From: Candidatus Bipolaricaulota bacterium
GTDB taxonomy: Bacteria; Bipolaricaulota; Bipolaricaulia; Bipolaricaulales; Bipolaricaulaceae
Reading direction: 5' to 3'
DNA length: 14,897 nt
Assembly (NCBI GenBank): GCA_027027485.1
Contig: JALVLL010000069.1
Coordinates: 1-14,897 of the forward strand
Shown here: piece after piece, positions 1-7,123 of the stretch
Layout of the letters: each line of letters begins with the position of its first letter
Numbering within the stretch: the first letter of the stretch is position 1
Translations under genes and position numbers: made by a program
Notes under the pieces: model-generated
Database searches by the model: none
Seen by the model: the letters and a program-made list of their open reading frames with translations, nothing else
Told to the model about the DNA's origin: nothing

Positions 1-747
1 GAACGACTCCTCGGGCACGATCCGGAGGTCCACCTGGATCCCGTCGGAAAGCCTCACCGAAGTCTTCTTGGGGCCCTTGGCCAGGACTTCCTCCACGTCG
101 GGCAGGGACGCGAAGAGGTCCGAGGCCTCCTCGGGGCGATCCGATATCCCGAGGATGTCGATATCCCCGATGGTCTCCTTGCCGCGTCTCAAGGATCCGG
201 CGATCTCCACGGCCTTGAAGAGCCCGCTTCCCTTGAGTTTGTCTCGGATCCCCTCTGCCAGGGGGAGGGCGTAGCCGAGGAGGACGCGCTTCTCGGTCTT
301 CCTGGCCTCGGCGAGCCCCCTTAGGATCTTTTCTTCCACCTTGGGCCCGAGCCCGGGCACGGTGCGGATGCGGCCCTCCCGGGCGGCCTTCTCCAGGTCA
401 TCCAGGTTCCTCACCCCGAGGTACTCGTAGAGGAGCTTGGCCGTCTTGGGGCCCACTCCCTCCACCTGGGTGAGGGCGCGCAGGTCCACGGGGAGCTTCT
501 TCTTGAGCTCCTCGTGGTAGCGGAGTTTCCCGGTCTTCACGATCTCCTCGATCTTCTCGGCGATGGACTTCCCCACCCCGGGGAGCTCAGTCACCCTTCC
601 CTCGCGCACCAGGTCCTCGATGGGAACGGGGCACGATTCCACCGCCTGGGCGGCGCGGCGGTAGGCCCTGGGCTTGAACTCCACCCCCTCGAGCTCCAGG
701 AGGTCGGCTACCTCATAGAGGATCTCGGCCACCTTGCGGTTGAGCAT
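1..747 (-). CDS. polX: Family-X DNA polymerase (PolX), N-terminal part, cut by window edge
   Basis: The gene begins at the ATG at 747-745 and stays open to base 1, giving 249 residues; the bacterial family is usually about 570 aa, so the C-terminal polymerase remainder and any PHP exonuclease domain lie outside the window. Three helix-hairpin-helix motifs are visible: LPGVGKSIA (about 55-63), VEGVGPKTA (95-103) and VPGLGPKVE (130-138). The nucleotidyltransferase signature GSLRRGKETIGDIDIL follows at 184-199. Asp195 and Asp197 are the expected metal ligands, and Asp240 in QVDL is the third. PolX enzymes fill short gaps in DNA during base-excision repair in the cytoplasm. The gene starts 6 nt after the DUF6485 stop codon, so the two are probably cotranscribed. 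Its own ribosome binding site is weak, which suggests translational coupling. The family assignment is secure. Confidence 0.95.
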   Translation of the reverse strand, partial: MLNRKVAEILYEVADLLELEGVEFKPRAYRRAAQAVESCPVPIEDLVREGRVTELPGVGKSIAEKIEEIVKTGKLRYHEELKKKLPVDLRALTQVEGVGPKTAKLLYEYLGVRNLDDLEKAAREGRIRTVPGLGPKVEEKILRGLAEARKTEKRVLLGYALPLAEGIRDKLKGSGLFKAVEIAGSLRRGKETIGDIDILGISDRPEEASDLFASLPDVEEVLAKGPKKTSVRLSDGIQVDLRIVPEESF

Positions 748-753
748 CCGGGA

Positions 754-957
754 TCAGCCCCGCTTGTAGAGCTCGGCGAACCTCTCGAAGGAGCGGTCGT
801 AGGTGCGCTCCACCTCGGGCGGAAAGCAACACGCGGGGAGCTCCCGGTGCGCGAGGTGATAGCGCAAACACTCACAACAGATCCCCTTTCTGGGGCAAGC
901 GGGCCAGGTGCAGGGGCAACGCTCCAGGTTCCGCTCCATGTTCACGCATTCCGCCAT
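754..957 (-). CDS. DUF6485 family small Cys-rich protein
   Basis: A 67-residue protein with nine cysteines (about C4, C14, C16, C21, C27, C28, C30, C43 and C44), including CPCTWPACPRKG and the segment CCECLRYHLAHRELPACCF, followed by the basic-acidic tail EVERTYDRSFERF. This pattern matches the uncharacterised DUF6485 family from memory; no function is known to me. The cysteine clustering suggests a metal or Fe-S site, which is inference. The ATG at 957 is chosen because GAGGAGGT lies 5 nt upstream. An in-frame ATG at 978 is possible, but it would put that ribosome binding site inside the gene. It is the first gene of a probable two-gene unit with polX, divergent from the phosphatase gene across a 51-bp gap. 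Confidence 0.85.
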   Translation of the reverse strand: MAECVNMERNLERCPCTWPACPRKGICCECLRYHLAHRELPACCFPPEVERTYDRSFERFAELYKRG

Positions 958-993
958 GGCTACCTCCTCAAGGGCCATCGAGTCGGGCCGGGG

Positions 994-999
994 TATAAT
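994..999 (+). promoter_or_regulatory. -10 box (TATAAT) of a leaderless-type promoter for the phosphatase operon
   Basis: A perfect TATAAT lies with its last base 9 nt before the ATG at 1009. A normal -10 to start distance puts the transcript start about 3 nt before the ATG, so the mRNA would be essentially leaderless. This agrees with the absence of any Shine-Dalgarno sequence before this ATG. No convincing -35 hexamer is visible 16-18 bp upstream. On the opposite strand the same A/T patch reads ATTATACC and could also contribute a -10 element for the divergent DUF6485-polX unit. Confidence 0.6.
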
Positions 1000-1008
1000 G
1001 CGCAAGCC

Positions 1009-2226
1009 ATGGGAAACAGGCAAGGGATACTGAAAAGAATCGAAGATGATACCGGAGGGCTCCGTCCCCATTACGAGCGTTACTCCTTGCTCGGTGTGGT
1101 GGGGACTATAGCGGAGCTTTTCGGGGCCGAGCCTTGGGGGCCTTCGCTCTTCGAGGAGCTCGGGTTGAGGCCGACAGAGAAAGTGGTGAGCTTTATCGTG
1201 GACGGCCTCGGGTACCTCAAGCTCGAGGAGCTCGCGGGAAAGGGGCTTGTGGACATCCCCCGCTTTCAAAGCTATATGCCGATAACCTCCGTCTTCCCTC
1301 CCACGACCACCACGGCCCTCACGAGCCTCTCCACCGGGGTGAGCCCCATCGCACATGGGGTCCTCGGCTACAGGCTCTACCTCCCCGAGGTGGGGGCCGT
1401 GGTGAACATGATCAAGCTCTCCACTCCCGGAGGCCAGAACGAGTCGGCCAAGAACGCGGGGCTCGAGCTGGAACGCTTCGTGGAAGTACCGACCCTTTAC
1501 GAGCGCTTAGGCGAGGTGGGAGTGAAGACGTTGCTTTTCCTGCCGAAATACATCGTGAACTCGGGACTCTCGGGGATCCTCTACCGGGGGGTATCCGAGA
1601 CGGTGCCGTACCTCTCGCTTTCAGACCTCATGTACCTCATCCGCGGGGCCCTCTCCCACGCCGGGAAGCTCCTCCTCGGGGTCTACTGGCCCCTCACCGA
1701 CTCCGTGGCACACCTCTATGGCCCCGACTCCGAGCCCTTCGAGCGGGAGGTTATCTCCTTCTTCGAGGCCTTGAACAGGGACCTTTTTGGGAAAGTCGCG
1801 GGGGCCACGGTCCTCGTGACCGCCGACCACGGGTTCATAGGGATCGACCCCAAGACGGATGTGATCGACTGCAAAAGCGATCCCGTGATGAGGGAGACGT
1901 TGCTGGTTCCCCCTGTGGGGGACCTCCGGGCCGGTTATTTCTTCGTGAGGAAGGGAAAGGAAGGGGAGCTCGCCGGATACCTACGGGAGAAGTTCCCCGA
2001 TGAGTTCCTGTCGATGAGCTCGGAGGAGGCCCTGAGAAAGGGCCTCTGGGGGCTTGAGGCCCCGGATGAGAGGGTGGCGGTGCGGATAGGGGATCTTGTC
2101 GCCCTGAGCCAGGGGAGGAAGCTCTTCCTGTGGCCCGAAGGGGAGGAGGAGTTCGCACTGCGGGGGATGCACGGGGGGATCACCCGGGAGGAGCTCCTCG
2201 TCCCCTTCCTAGCCACGGAACTCTAG
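1009..2226 (+). CDS. Alkaline phosphatase superfamily phosphodiesterase / nucleotide pyrophosphatase
   Basis: A 405-residue metal-dependent phospho- or sulfo-hydrolase of the type I phosphodiesterase/nucleotide pyrophosphatase group. The metal and nucleophile motifs appear in the family order: FIVDGLGYL (Asp65), the PTTTTALTS nucleophile loop (Thr99-102), TDSVAHLYGPD (Asp231, His235), VTADHGF (Asp273, His274) and the C-terminal GMHGGITREELLVPF (His388). No signal peptide or membrane segment is evident, so it is probably cytoplasmic. The substrate cannot be read from the sequence. The frame is open back to 514, but that extension is antisense to polX and DUF6485 and is an artefact. The ATG at 1009 is supported by the conserved-domain onset and the TATAAT just upstream. 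It is the first gene of a unit with the cupin (14-nt gap) and mnmA. PglZ of BREX shares the superfamily, but this compact protein resembles the general phosphodiesterase family. Confidence 0.88.
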   Translation: MGNRQGILKRIEDDTGGLRPHYERYSLLGVVGTIAELFGAEPWGPSLFEELGLRPTEKVVSFIVDGLGYLKLEELAGKGLVDIPRFQSYMPITSVFPPTTTTALTSLSTGVSPIAHGVLGYRLYLPEVGAVVNMIKLSTPGGQNESAKNAGLELERFVEVPTLYERLGEVGVKTLLFLPKYIVNSGLSGILYRGVSETVPYLSLSDLMYLIRGALSHAGKLLLGVYWPLTDSVAHLYGPDSEPFEREVISFFEALNRDLFGKVAGATVLVTADHGFIGIDPKTDVIDCKSDPVMRETLLVPPVGDLRAGYFFVRKGKEGELAGYLREKFPDEFLSMSSEEALRKGLWGLEAPDERVAVRIGDLVALSQGRKLFLWPEGEEEFALRGMHGGITREELLVPFLATEL

Positions 2227-2230
2227 GGAA

Positions 2231-2236
2231 AGGAGG
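2231..2236 (+). promoter_or_regulatory. Shine-Dalgarno sequence for the cupin gene
   Basis: AGGAGG lies 4 nt before the ATG at 2241 and just after the phosphatase stop codon. It fixes the cupin start, although the frame is open further upstream inside the phosphatase gene. Confidence 0.8.
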
Positions 2237-2240
2237 ATCG

Positions 2241-2594
2241 ATGGCGGTTGTGAAGAGGATCGCCGAGGTTAAAGCCCTGGATATCTCCGATGGTAGTTCA
2301 GTGGTGAACGCCACGAAGCAGCTGTTGATCGGGCCGAAGGACGGGGCGCCCACATTCGCGGTGCGGCTTTTCACCCTGGGCCCCGGTGGGTATTCCCCCA
2401 AACATCGGCACCCCTACGAGCACGGGGTCCTAGTGCTGGAGGGGCAGGGGGAGCTCTGGACGGAGGAAGGGAGCCACCGGCTCTCTCCGGGCACCGTGGT
2501 CTTGGTGAAACCGGATGAGGAACACCAGTTCCGGAACCTGGGCTCGGTGGACTTCAAGTTCATCTGCATCGTGCCTAAACACGTGGAGGAATAG
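2241..2594 (+). CDS. Single-domain cupin protein
   Basis: A 117-residue small beta-barrel protein. Cupin motif 1 is GGYSPKHRHPYEHGVLVLEG (His55, His57, Glu60 or His61 as metal ligands). Motif 2 is SPGTVVLVKPDEEHQFRN (His95). The ligand set suggests a bound divalent metal. Cupins range from isomerases and dioxygenases to sensors, and nothing here fixes the substrate. The start at 2241 is preceded by AGGAGG, and the stop TAG at 2592-2594 lies inside the ribosome binding region of mnmA 6 nt before its ATG, so translation is probably coupled within the operon. Confidence 0.88.
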   Translation: MAVVKRIAEVKALDISDGSSVVNATKQLLIGPKDGAPTFAVRLFTLGPGGYSPKHRHPYEHGVLVLEGQGELWTEEGSHRLSPGTVVLVKPDEEHQFRNLGSVDFKFICIVPKHVEE

Positions 2595-2600
2595 GAGCAC

Positions 2601-3650
2601 ATGCCGAAGAAGGTCCTCGTGGGGATGTCCGGGGGCGTGGACTCCACGGTCTGCGCCTGGCTCCTGAAGAGGAAGGGTTACGAGGTATACGGCCTCACCC
2701 TATGGCTCTGGGACCCTTCCGGCCCCAAGGAGAACCCATGCTGTTCGGTGAACGCCGCCGAGATCGCCGCCCGGGAGCTCGGCATCCCCCACGAGACCGT
2801 CCAGGCCCACGAGGAATTCTTCCGGCTGGTGATCGAGCCCACGCTGAGGGCATACCGTGAGGGGAGGACGCCGAACCCGTGCACCTTCTGCAACCGCGAG
2901 GTCCGGTTCGCCCTCCTCCTTAAGGAAGCGGAAAAGCGCGGGATCCCCTACATCGCCACCGGCCACCACGCGAGGATCCGGGAGGAGGACGGAAAGTACT
3001 TGCTTCTCCGGGGGCGCGACCGGGCGAAGGACCAGTCCTACTTCCTCTACTCCCTCACCCAGGAAGAGCTTTCCCGGGCTCTTTTCCCCATCGGGGAGCT
3101 GACCAAAGAGGAGGTCAAGCGGATCGCCCGGGAGAAGGGTTTCACCGCCGCCTACCTCCACGAATCCCAGGACCTCTGTTTCGCCCCCCGGGGGATCGGG
3201 GAGCTTATCCCGAAAGCGGAGCCCGGTCCCATCGTGGACCTTTCGGGGAAGGTCCTCGGGACCCACAGGGGCCTCCCGAACTACACCGTGGGCCAGCGGC
3301 GGGGGCTCGGGATCTCCTCCCCGGAGCCCCTGTACGTCTTGGCCCTGGATCCGACGAGGAACGCGGTGGTGGTGGGGCCGGAGAGTGCTCTCTATGCCGA
3401 GGGACTCGTGGCCGGGGAGCTCACCTGGATCGCCGGGGAGCCGCCGGGGGAAGCCTTTTCCTGCGAGGTCCAGATACGTTACCGGGCCGCCCCGATGCCT
3501 TGTGAGGTGGAGCTGAAGGAAGGGAAGGCTTATGTGAAGTTCGAAAAGCCCCAGCGGGCGGTGACCCCGGGCCAGGCCGCGGTCTTCTACCGGGGCGAGG
3601 TGGTCCTCGGCGGCGGCGTCATCGAACGGCCTATCAAAAACGGGGCATGA
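2601..3650 (+). CDS. mnmA: tRNA-specific 2-thiouridylase MnmA
   Basis: A 349-residue cytoplasmic enzyme that adenylates and thiolates U34 of tRNA-Lys, -Glu and -Gln, forming s2U for accurate decoding. The ATP-pyrophosphatase PP-loop is GMSGGVDS (8-15). NPCTFCNREVRF (92-103) carries Cys94 and the catalytic Cys97, and ESQDLCFAP carries the second catalytic cysteine, Cys193. ATGHHAR, KDQSYFLY and VGQRRGLGI are further family signatures, and the C-terminal beta-barrel ends in VFYRGEVVLGGGVIE. Length is normal for the family. Cys94 sits where the E. coli enzyme has Asp99, so three cysteines could converge at the active site. The start follows a TAGGAGC ribosome binding site overlapping the cupin stop. 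It is the last gene of the operon, and convergent with the DUF499 gene 41 bp downstream. Confidence 0.97.
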   Translation: MPKKVLVGMSGGVDSTVCAWLLKRKGYEVYGLTLWLWDPSGPKENPCCSVNAAEIAARELGIPHETVQAHEEFFRLVIEPTLRAYREGRTPNPCTFCNREVRFALLLKEAEKRGIPYIATGHHARIREEDGKYLLLRGRDRAKDQSYFLYSLTQEELSRALFPIGELTKEEVKRIAREKGFTAAYLHESQDLCFAPRGIGELIPKAEPGPIVDLSGKVLGTHRGLPNYTVGQRRGLGISSPEPLYVLALDPTRNAVVVGPESALYAEGLVAGELTWIAGEPPGEAFSCEVQIRYRAAPMPCEVELKEGKAYVKFEKPQRAVTPGQAAVFYRGEVVLGGGVIERPIKNGA

Positions 3651-3691
3651 TTTTCCTCTGGCTTCGACAGCGGAGAAATGGCGAGTAGGCC

Positions 3692-6349
3692 TTAATCGTT
3701 TTTGTGCGAGCTTTCCCTCAGTTGCTTAACAGTTTCGTCGATCTTGGCGAGGTCCTCATCTTTTGGCTTGTGATCGGATGTAGCCTCGATGTGGATGTAT
3801 ATCGATACCTTTGCACCGGACTTAATGAGGGGCGCCAATACCCCGCGGGCGAGATCGTGTAATCTTTCCCCTGGAATCTGTAAGGCCCAATCGGCTTTCC
3901 ACCCTTCCTCCGTTTTAGTCGTGGACTTTTCAGGAGCTTCGTGCTCGGTTTTGGGCGGCTCCTCTTCGTTGATTATAGACGGCTTCCGTTCAGCGAGCTC
4001 GGCCTCTGCTACTTCCTTTCTGACCAATGAAGCTTCCTCAAGTGCAGCACGGGGTACGGGAGACCTGTAAACGAGCTCGCCGGATGCCTTTCGTACCCCG
4101 AACACGCCCGCTTCCACGCCCTCGATCACCGCGGTCTCCAACACCCCTTTGTTCAACGGCATGGGGAACCCGGGGTACCGGAAGAAAGCATCGAAGATCT
4201 CTTTCAAGGGCTTTTCCGTTTCCTTTTCTCCCAAGGCCTTGAGGAGGTGCTTGGGGCTGAGCGACTCGACCAAGAGCTCCTTTTCCTTCAAGTACTCACG
4301 TGCCCTTTTGGAAAGCGATGTCCTCTCTCCTACGGTGGCCAATCCTAGATCCTCCGGATCTTCCGTTCCCGGGCGGAAGAGGAGTCGATAGGCGCTCATG
4401 ATGCGTTCCGGCACCTCCAGTGCTGCGTTGCGGATCTCGTGTTCGAGCCTCTTTTTGTCGGCCTCGGAAAGCCGTCCGTAAAGGGAGCGGTCGTCCTTTA
4501 TCGCGTGGAGGGCGAGGTAGCGCCTCATTGCGTTCCTGGCGGCCTCGATGCCCTCGGCGGTGGGGGCGAGGACCACCAAGGCGTTCTTGTAAACCCGATA
4601 TTTACTCCCTGCCTTTTCCATAAGCTCTCCGACGAATTCCCGGAGGGCTTCTTCCGGCTCCGAGGCCACCTCCGGGGAAAGCACGGCCAGTTTGAGCTCG
4701 GGTGTATCGCCGATGTCCTCGGATTTCTTGGGGAAAGGCACGACCTTGAGTTCGCTCCCCAAGTGTTTCCTGATGTGCTCCAGGAGGCCTTCCGTGACCT
4801 GCTCCGGGGTGATCTGGAGCTCCTTGTCCACGATCACCCCGTTCAGGTTCGGGGTTTTGTGAAAGAAAAGGAGGCCCTCCTCCTCGTGGAGGTACCACAA
4901 TCGGGCCGTGTCCCTCAGCCTGCGGAGGGTATCGCCGACCAGCGGCACCTGGAAATCGGGCTCAAGTACCGCAAGGGTAAGGCGCGATAGCTCCACGCCA
5001 CGGCGCTTCCCCCCGCTGAAGGAATAGAGGAAGATGGCGGTCGCGAGGCCGGAAGCCAGCCGATATCGGGCGAATTCACCCATCTGCCTATCTAGAAGCT
5101 GTGCCTTCGCGTTGGAATCCACGATGTCGGAGGCGATCACCGAGTTGTAGTCCGATTCGATATGTTTCAACAGCTCCCGTTTCACCTCGGGGTTTCTTAA
5201 GTTCACGTGGGAGGGGTGGATGAGAGGGGCGGAGTGGTTGTTGCGGTAGAGGTCAGCCACCACCAGCGCCAGCAGCCGCAGGACCCCACGGGTCACCTGA
5301 AAGGTAGGGATAGTGGCCCAACGCTCAAAGAGGAGGTCGATGAGCTCGGGGTGAAACGGATACGCGTGGAGCATCTTCTCCTTGTACGCGGGTTCCTTTG
5401 CCCATCTCGGGATCTCTTCCCCGAGCCGTTGGTAAAGCCCCCAGTAACCCTCAACCGTGGCCCGCACATCGTCGCGATCCCCAATGCTCTCGAAGAGCCT
5501 CCGCCGCACCACTTCGTAGATCTCCAAGCCCCTGACCGGCTCGTAAACGGCCTCCATGCGCCCGAAGATCCGCACGAGCTGGTTCAGGGCCCTCTCGCCC
5601 TCCTCCCCATATGGCACGCTGGAAGGCAGGGTGACCACCAACGTCACATTGGGCTTCGCCGAAAGCGTCTCCGTGAGTTCCTGGAAGAAGGTGAGGACCT
5701 GGGTTTGATATACCCTCGCCGCCTCGGGGCTCGTCCCGGCCTGCTCTATCTCCCTGGGGCTGACACACCGCGCCACGTACTCGGCGATCTCGTCCATGAG
5801 GATGAGCACGGGCTCATCGCCCAAAAGCTTGTGGAGGACCTCGCGCCCGGGGCTCGTGCGTGCAAGGTCGTGGTCCCTCACCAATTCATAGCGGCTGAGC
5901 TGTTCGCCTAGCTCGCCCCAGGGGGTTTTCCCCTTGAGCGGATCCGCGGAAGTGCCGACGAAGACAGGTGTTTTCACATGGGGGATCTCCTCCACACCGG
6001 CAGCCTCCAGCACCTCCTTCACAAGCTCCAGGTCGCGGTAATCGTTTCCGGAGCGAAAGAGATGGTAGAGGGCGATTAGGCTATGGCTTTTCCCACCGCC
6101 GAACGGGGTCTGTAGCTGTATCACGGCCTCCCCACCTTTTCCCGATAGGCGCCGCAGCACATCCGCGAGAAGCCTCACAAGGCCTTCGGTGGGATATGTC
6201 TTGCGAAAGAAAAGGCCCGCATCGCGGTACTCCACCGGCCCACGGTCGGCCGCCACGTTGGCGAGGTCGGCCATGAAGGTGGATTCCTCGAGACGCCCTT
6301 CCAAAATATCCCGGTGGGGAACCGCTATATCCTTCCACGGTTTAAGCAT
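3692..6349 (-). CDS. DUF499 P-loop ATPase (BrxC/PglY-like)
   Basis: An 885-residue cytoplasmic ATPase. The Walker A motif is QTPFGGGKSHS (about 80-90) and the Walker B motif is VLILMDEIAEY (181-191), an early P-loop placement typical of DUF499. The N-terminus (WKDIAVPHRDILEG) and the C-terminal block (ALQIPGERLHDLARGVL ... SIYIHIEA) also fit this family. A charged linker, rich in Glu and Lys, precedes the last domain. DUF499 proteins include PglY and BrxC of BREX systems and are commonly encoded beside DUF1156 methyltransferases, as here. The exact mechanism is unknown. The ATG at 6349 is chosen because GGGGGCGGG lies just upstream and the conserved N-terminus begins there; the frame is open further upstream inside the HEPN gene. 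It overlaps the HEPN stop by 8 nt and is the last gene of the minus-strand array. Confidence 0.9.
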   Translation of the reverse strand: MLKPWKDIAVPHRDILEGRLEESTFMADLANVAADRGPVEYRDAGLFFRKTYPTEGLVRLLADVLRRLSGKGGEAVIQLQTPFGGGKSHSLIALYHLFRSGNDYRDLELVKEVLEAAGVEEIPHVKTPVFVGTSADPLKGKTPWGELGEQLSRYELVRDHDLARTSPGREVLHKLLGDEPVLILMDEIAEYVARCVSPREIEQAGTSPEAARVYQTQVLTFFQELTETLSAKPNVTLVVTLPSSVPYGEEGERALNQLVRIFGRMEAVYEPVRGLEIYEVVRRRLFESIGDRDDVRATVEGYWGLYQRLGEEIPRWAKEPAYKEKMLHAYPFHPELIDLLFERWATIPTFQVTRGVLRLLALVVADLYRNNHSAPLIHPSHVNLRNPEVKRELLKHIESDYNSVIASDIVDSNAKAQLLDRQMGEFARYRLASGLATAIFLYSFSGGKRRGVELSRLTLAVLEPDFQVPLVGDTLRRLRDTARLWYLHEEEGLLFFHKTPNLNGVIVDKELQITPEQVTEGLLEHIRKHLGSELKVVPFPKKSEDIGDTPELKLAVLSPEVASEPEEALREFVGELMEKAGSKYRVYKNALVVLAPTAEGIEAARNAMRRYLALHAIKDDRSLYGRLSEADKKRLEHEIRNAALEVPERIMSAYRLLFRPGTEDPEDLGLATVGERTSLSKRAREYLKEKELLVESLSPKHLLKALGEKETEKPLKEIFDAFFRYPGFPMPLNKGVLETAVIEGVEAGVFGVRKASGELVYRSPVPRAALEEASLVRKEVAEAELAERKPSIINEEEPPKTEHEAPEKSTTKTEEGWKADWALQIPGERLHDLARGVLAPLIKSGAKVSIYIHIEATSDHKPKDEDLAKIDETVKQLRESSHKND

Positions 6350-6776
6350 TTCCCGCCCCCTTTTCTCCCCCCGCCCGCGACAACCCCTCGAATTCGATCC
6401 CCAGCTTCTTCTCCAAGAACCTTCTGGTTTCCTCTGCCAACTCACCGCATCGTTCGCACTCGCTGTCGGTTATCTCCAAAGGCTCGCCCGGGTAGCGTGA
6501 TTCCACCGCATACAGAGAAAGCTCATCTACTTGCAAGGTATCGAAATCTTTATCGATTTCGGAGCAGAGGCGTTTCAAGAAGCTTACGTTATGCGTGCGT
6601 GGAAATTCCTTGCCATGTTCTATCAGGAAAGCTTTGAGAGCCTTCTCCACGAATTGTTGGGCATGGAAACAAATAGCCGAAACAACCCTTTCCCCTGGAG
6701 GCAGGGACATTTCGTGCCTGAGGACCCGGAGATCATCCCATGCCTTCAGAAGCCACTCTTTGGTCTCATCCTTCAT
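6342..6776 (-). CDS. HEPN domain protein (partner of the adjacent MNT)
   Basis: A 144-residue all-helical protein of the COG2250-like HEPN group. Visible features are the helix-1 region LLKAWDDLRVLRHEM, the family core CFHAQQFVEKALKAFLI (about 37-52), the conserved turn FPRTHNV (59-64) and YAVESRYPGE (89-98). HEPN proteins encoded beside MNT nucleotidyltransferases often act as the RNA-cleaving toxin of a two-gene toxin-antitoxin module. I do not see the RX4HXY signature of HepT, so catalytic activity is uncertain. The ATG at 6776-6774 overlaps the MNT stop TGA in an ATGA arrangement, a hallmark of coupled translation. The frame is open further upstream, but that part is the MNT gene in another frame. 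Confidence 0.88.
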   Translation of the reverse strand: MKDETKEWLLKAWDDLRVLRHEMSLPPGERVVSAICFHAQQFVEKALKAFLIEHGKEFPRTHNVSFLKRLCSEIDKDFDTLQVDELSLYAVESRYPGEPLEITDSECERCGELAEETRRFLEKKLGIEFEGLSRAGGEKGAGNA

Positions 6777-7123
6777 AGCAGCACGCCCTCGCGCAACGCG
6801 GTTTTCTCGATGGAGACGACACGGTTTTGTGCCCTTTCCACCTGTTCCTTTGTGCGGATGATTATGTCGGCCGGGATTCCCTTTTCCGCGAGTCTGCGGC
6901 TGATCTCTATATAAAGGGCCTTGAGTTTCTCCCGAGGTAAATCCCCCTTGATTACCACGAGGATATCCCAATCGCTTTTGGGATCGTCTTCTCCCCGTAC
7001 CCTCGAACCGAAAAGGTAAACGGAGTCGAGTTCGAGTCCGACCACACAGGCTGCGCCCTCGACGGCGGATCTTATCGCCGCCAGTGCACTGTCCCTCGAT
7101 GGCCTCTTATACGCTTCGCCCAT
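6773..7123 (-). CDS. MNT-type nucleotidyltransferase (antitoxin-like)
   Basis: A 116-residue minimal nucleotidyltransferase. The core motif is [21 protein letters not shown], with Gly39-Ser40 and the metal-binding Asp51 and Asp53; a downstream acidic position (ADIII) may supply the third carboxylate. All catalytic positions appear intact. Proteins of this type can inactivate a cognate HEPN toxin by transferring AMP groups, as established for MntA-HepT; applying that here is inference. It overlaps the end of the DUF1156 methyltransferase by 17 nt and shares ATGA with the HEPN gene that follows, so the pair is embedded in the operon between the methyltransferase and the ATPase. Confidence 0.9.
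   Translation of the reverse strand: MGEAYKRPSRDSALAAIRSAVEGAACVVGLELDSVYLFGSRVRGEDDPKSDWDILVVIKGDLPREKLKALYIEISRRLAEKGIPADIIIRTKEQVERAQNRVVSIEKTALREGVLL

Noticed and set aside
514..1008. An in-frame N-terminal extension of the phosphatase
   Set aside because: It is antisense to polX and DUF6485, adds no recognisable domain, and a TATAAT lies at 994-999 inside it. The conserved protein starts at the ATG at 1009.
754..1356. A 200-aa minus-strand frame containing DUF6485
   Set aside because: The extra upstream part is the shadow of the phosphatase gene. The ribosome binding site GAGGAGGT supports the short start at 957.
1134..2003. A 289-aa plus-strand open frame
   Set aside because: It is another frame of the phosphatase gene with Arg/Gly/Pro-rich, low-information composition typical of GC-rich shadows.
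1009..2226. Naming the phosphatase PglZ
   Set aside because: It shares only the superfamily metal motifs; its size, its operon with cupin and mnmA, and its strand argue for an ordinary phosphodiesterase.
3651..3691. A bidirectional terminator between mnmA and the DUF499 gene
   Set aside because: I found no convincing hairpin with a T-tract in this 41-bp convergent gap.
5207..5911. A 234-aa plus-strand open frame (also 4439-4990, 8889-9560 and 12288-13133)
   Set aside because: These lie antisense to conserved DUF499, methyltransferase or helicase sequence and show no family motifs.
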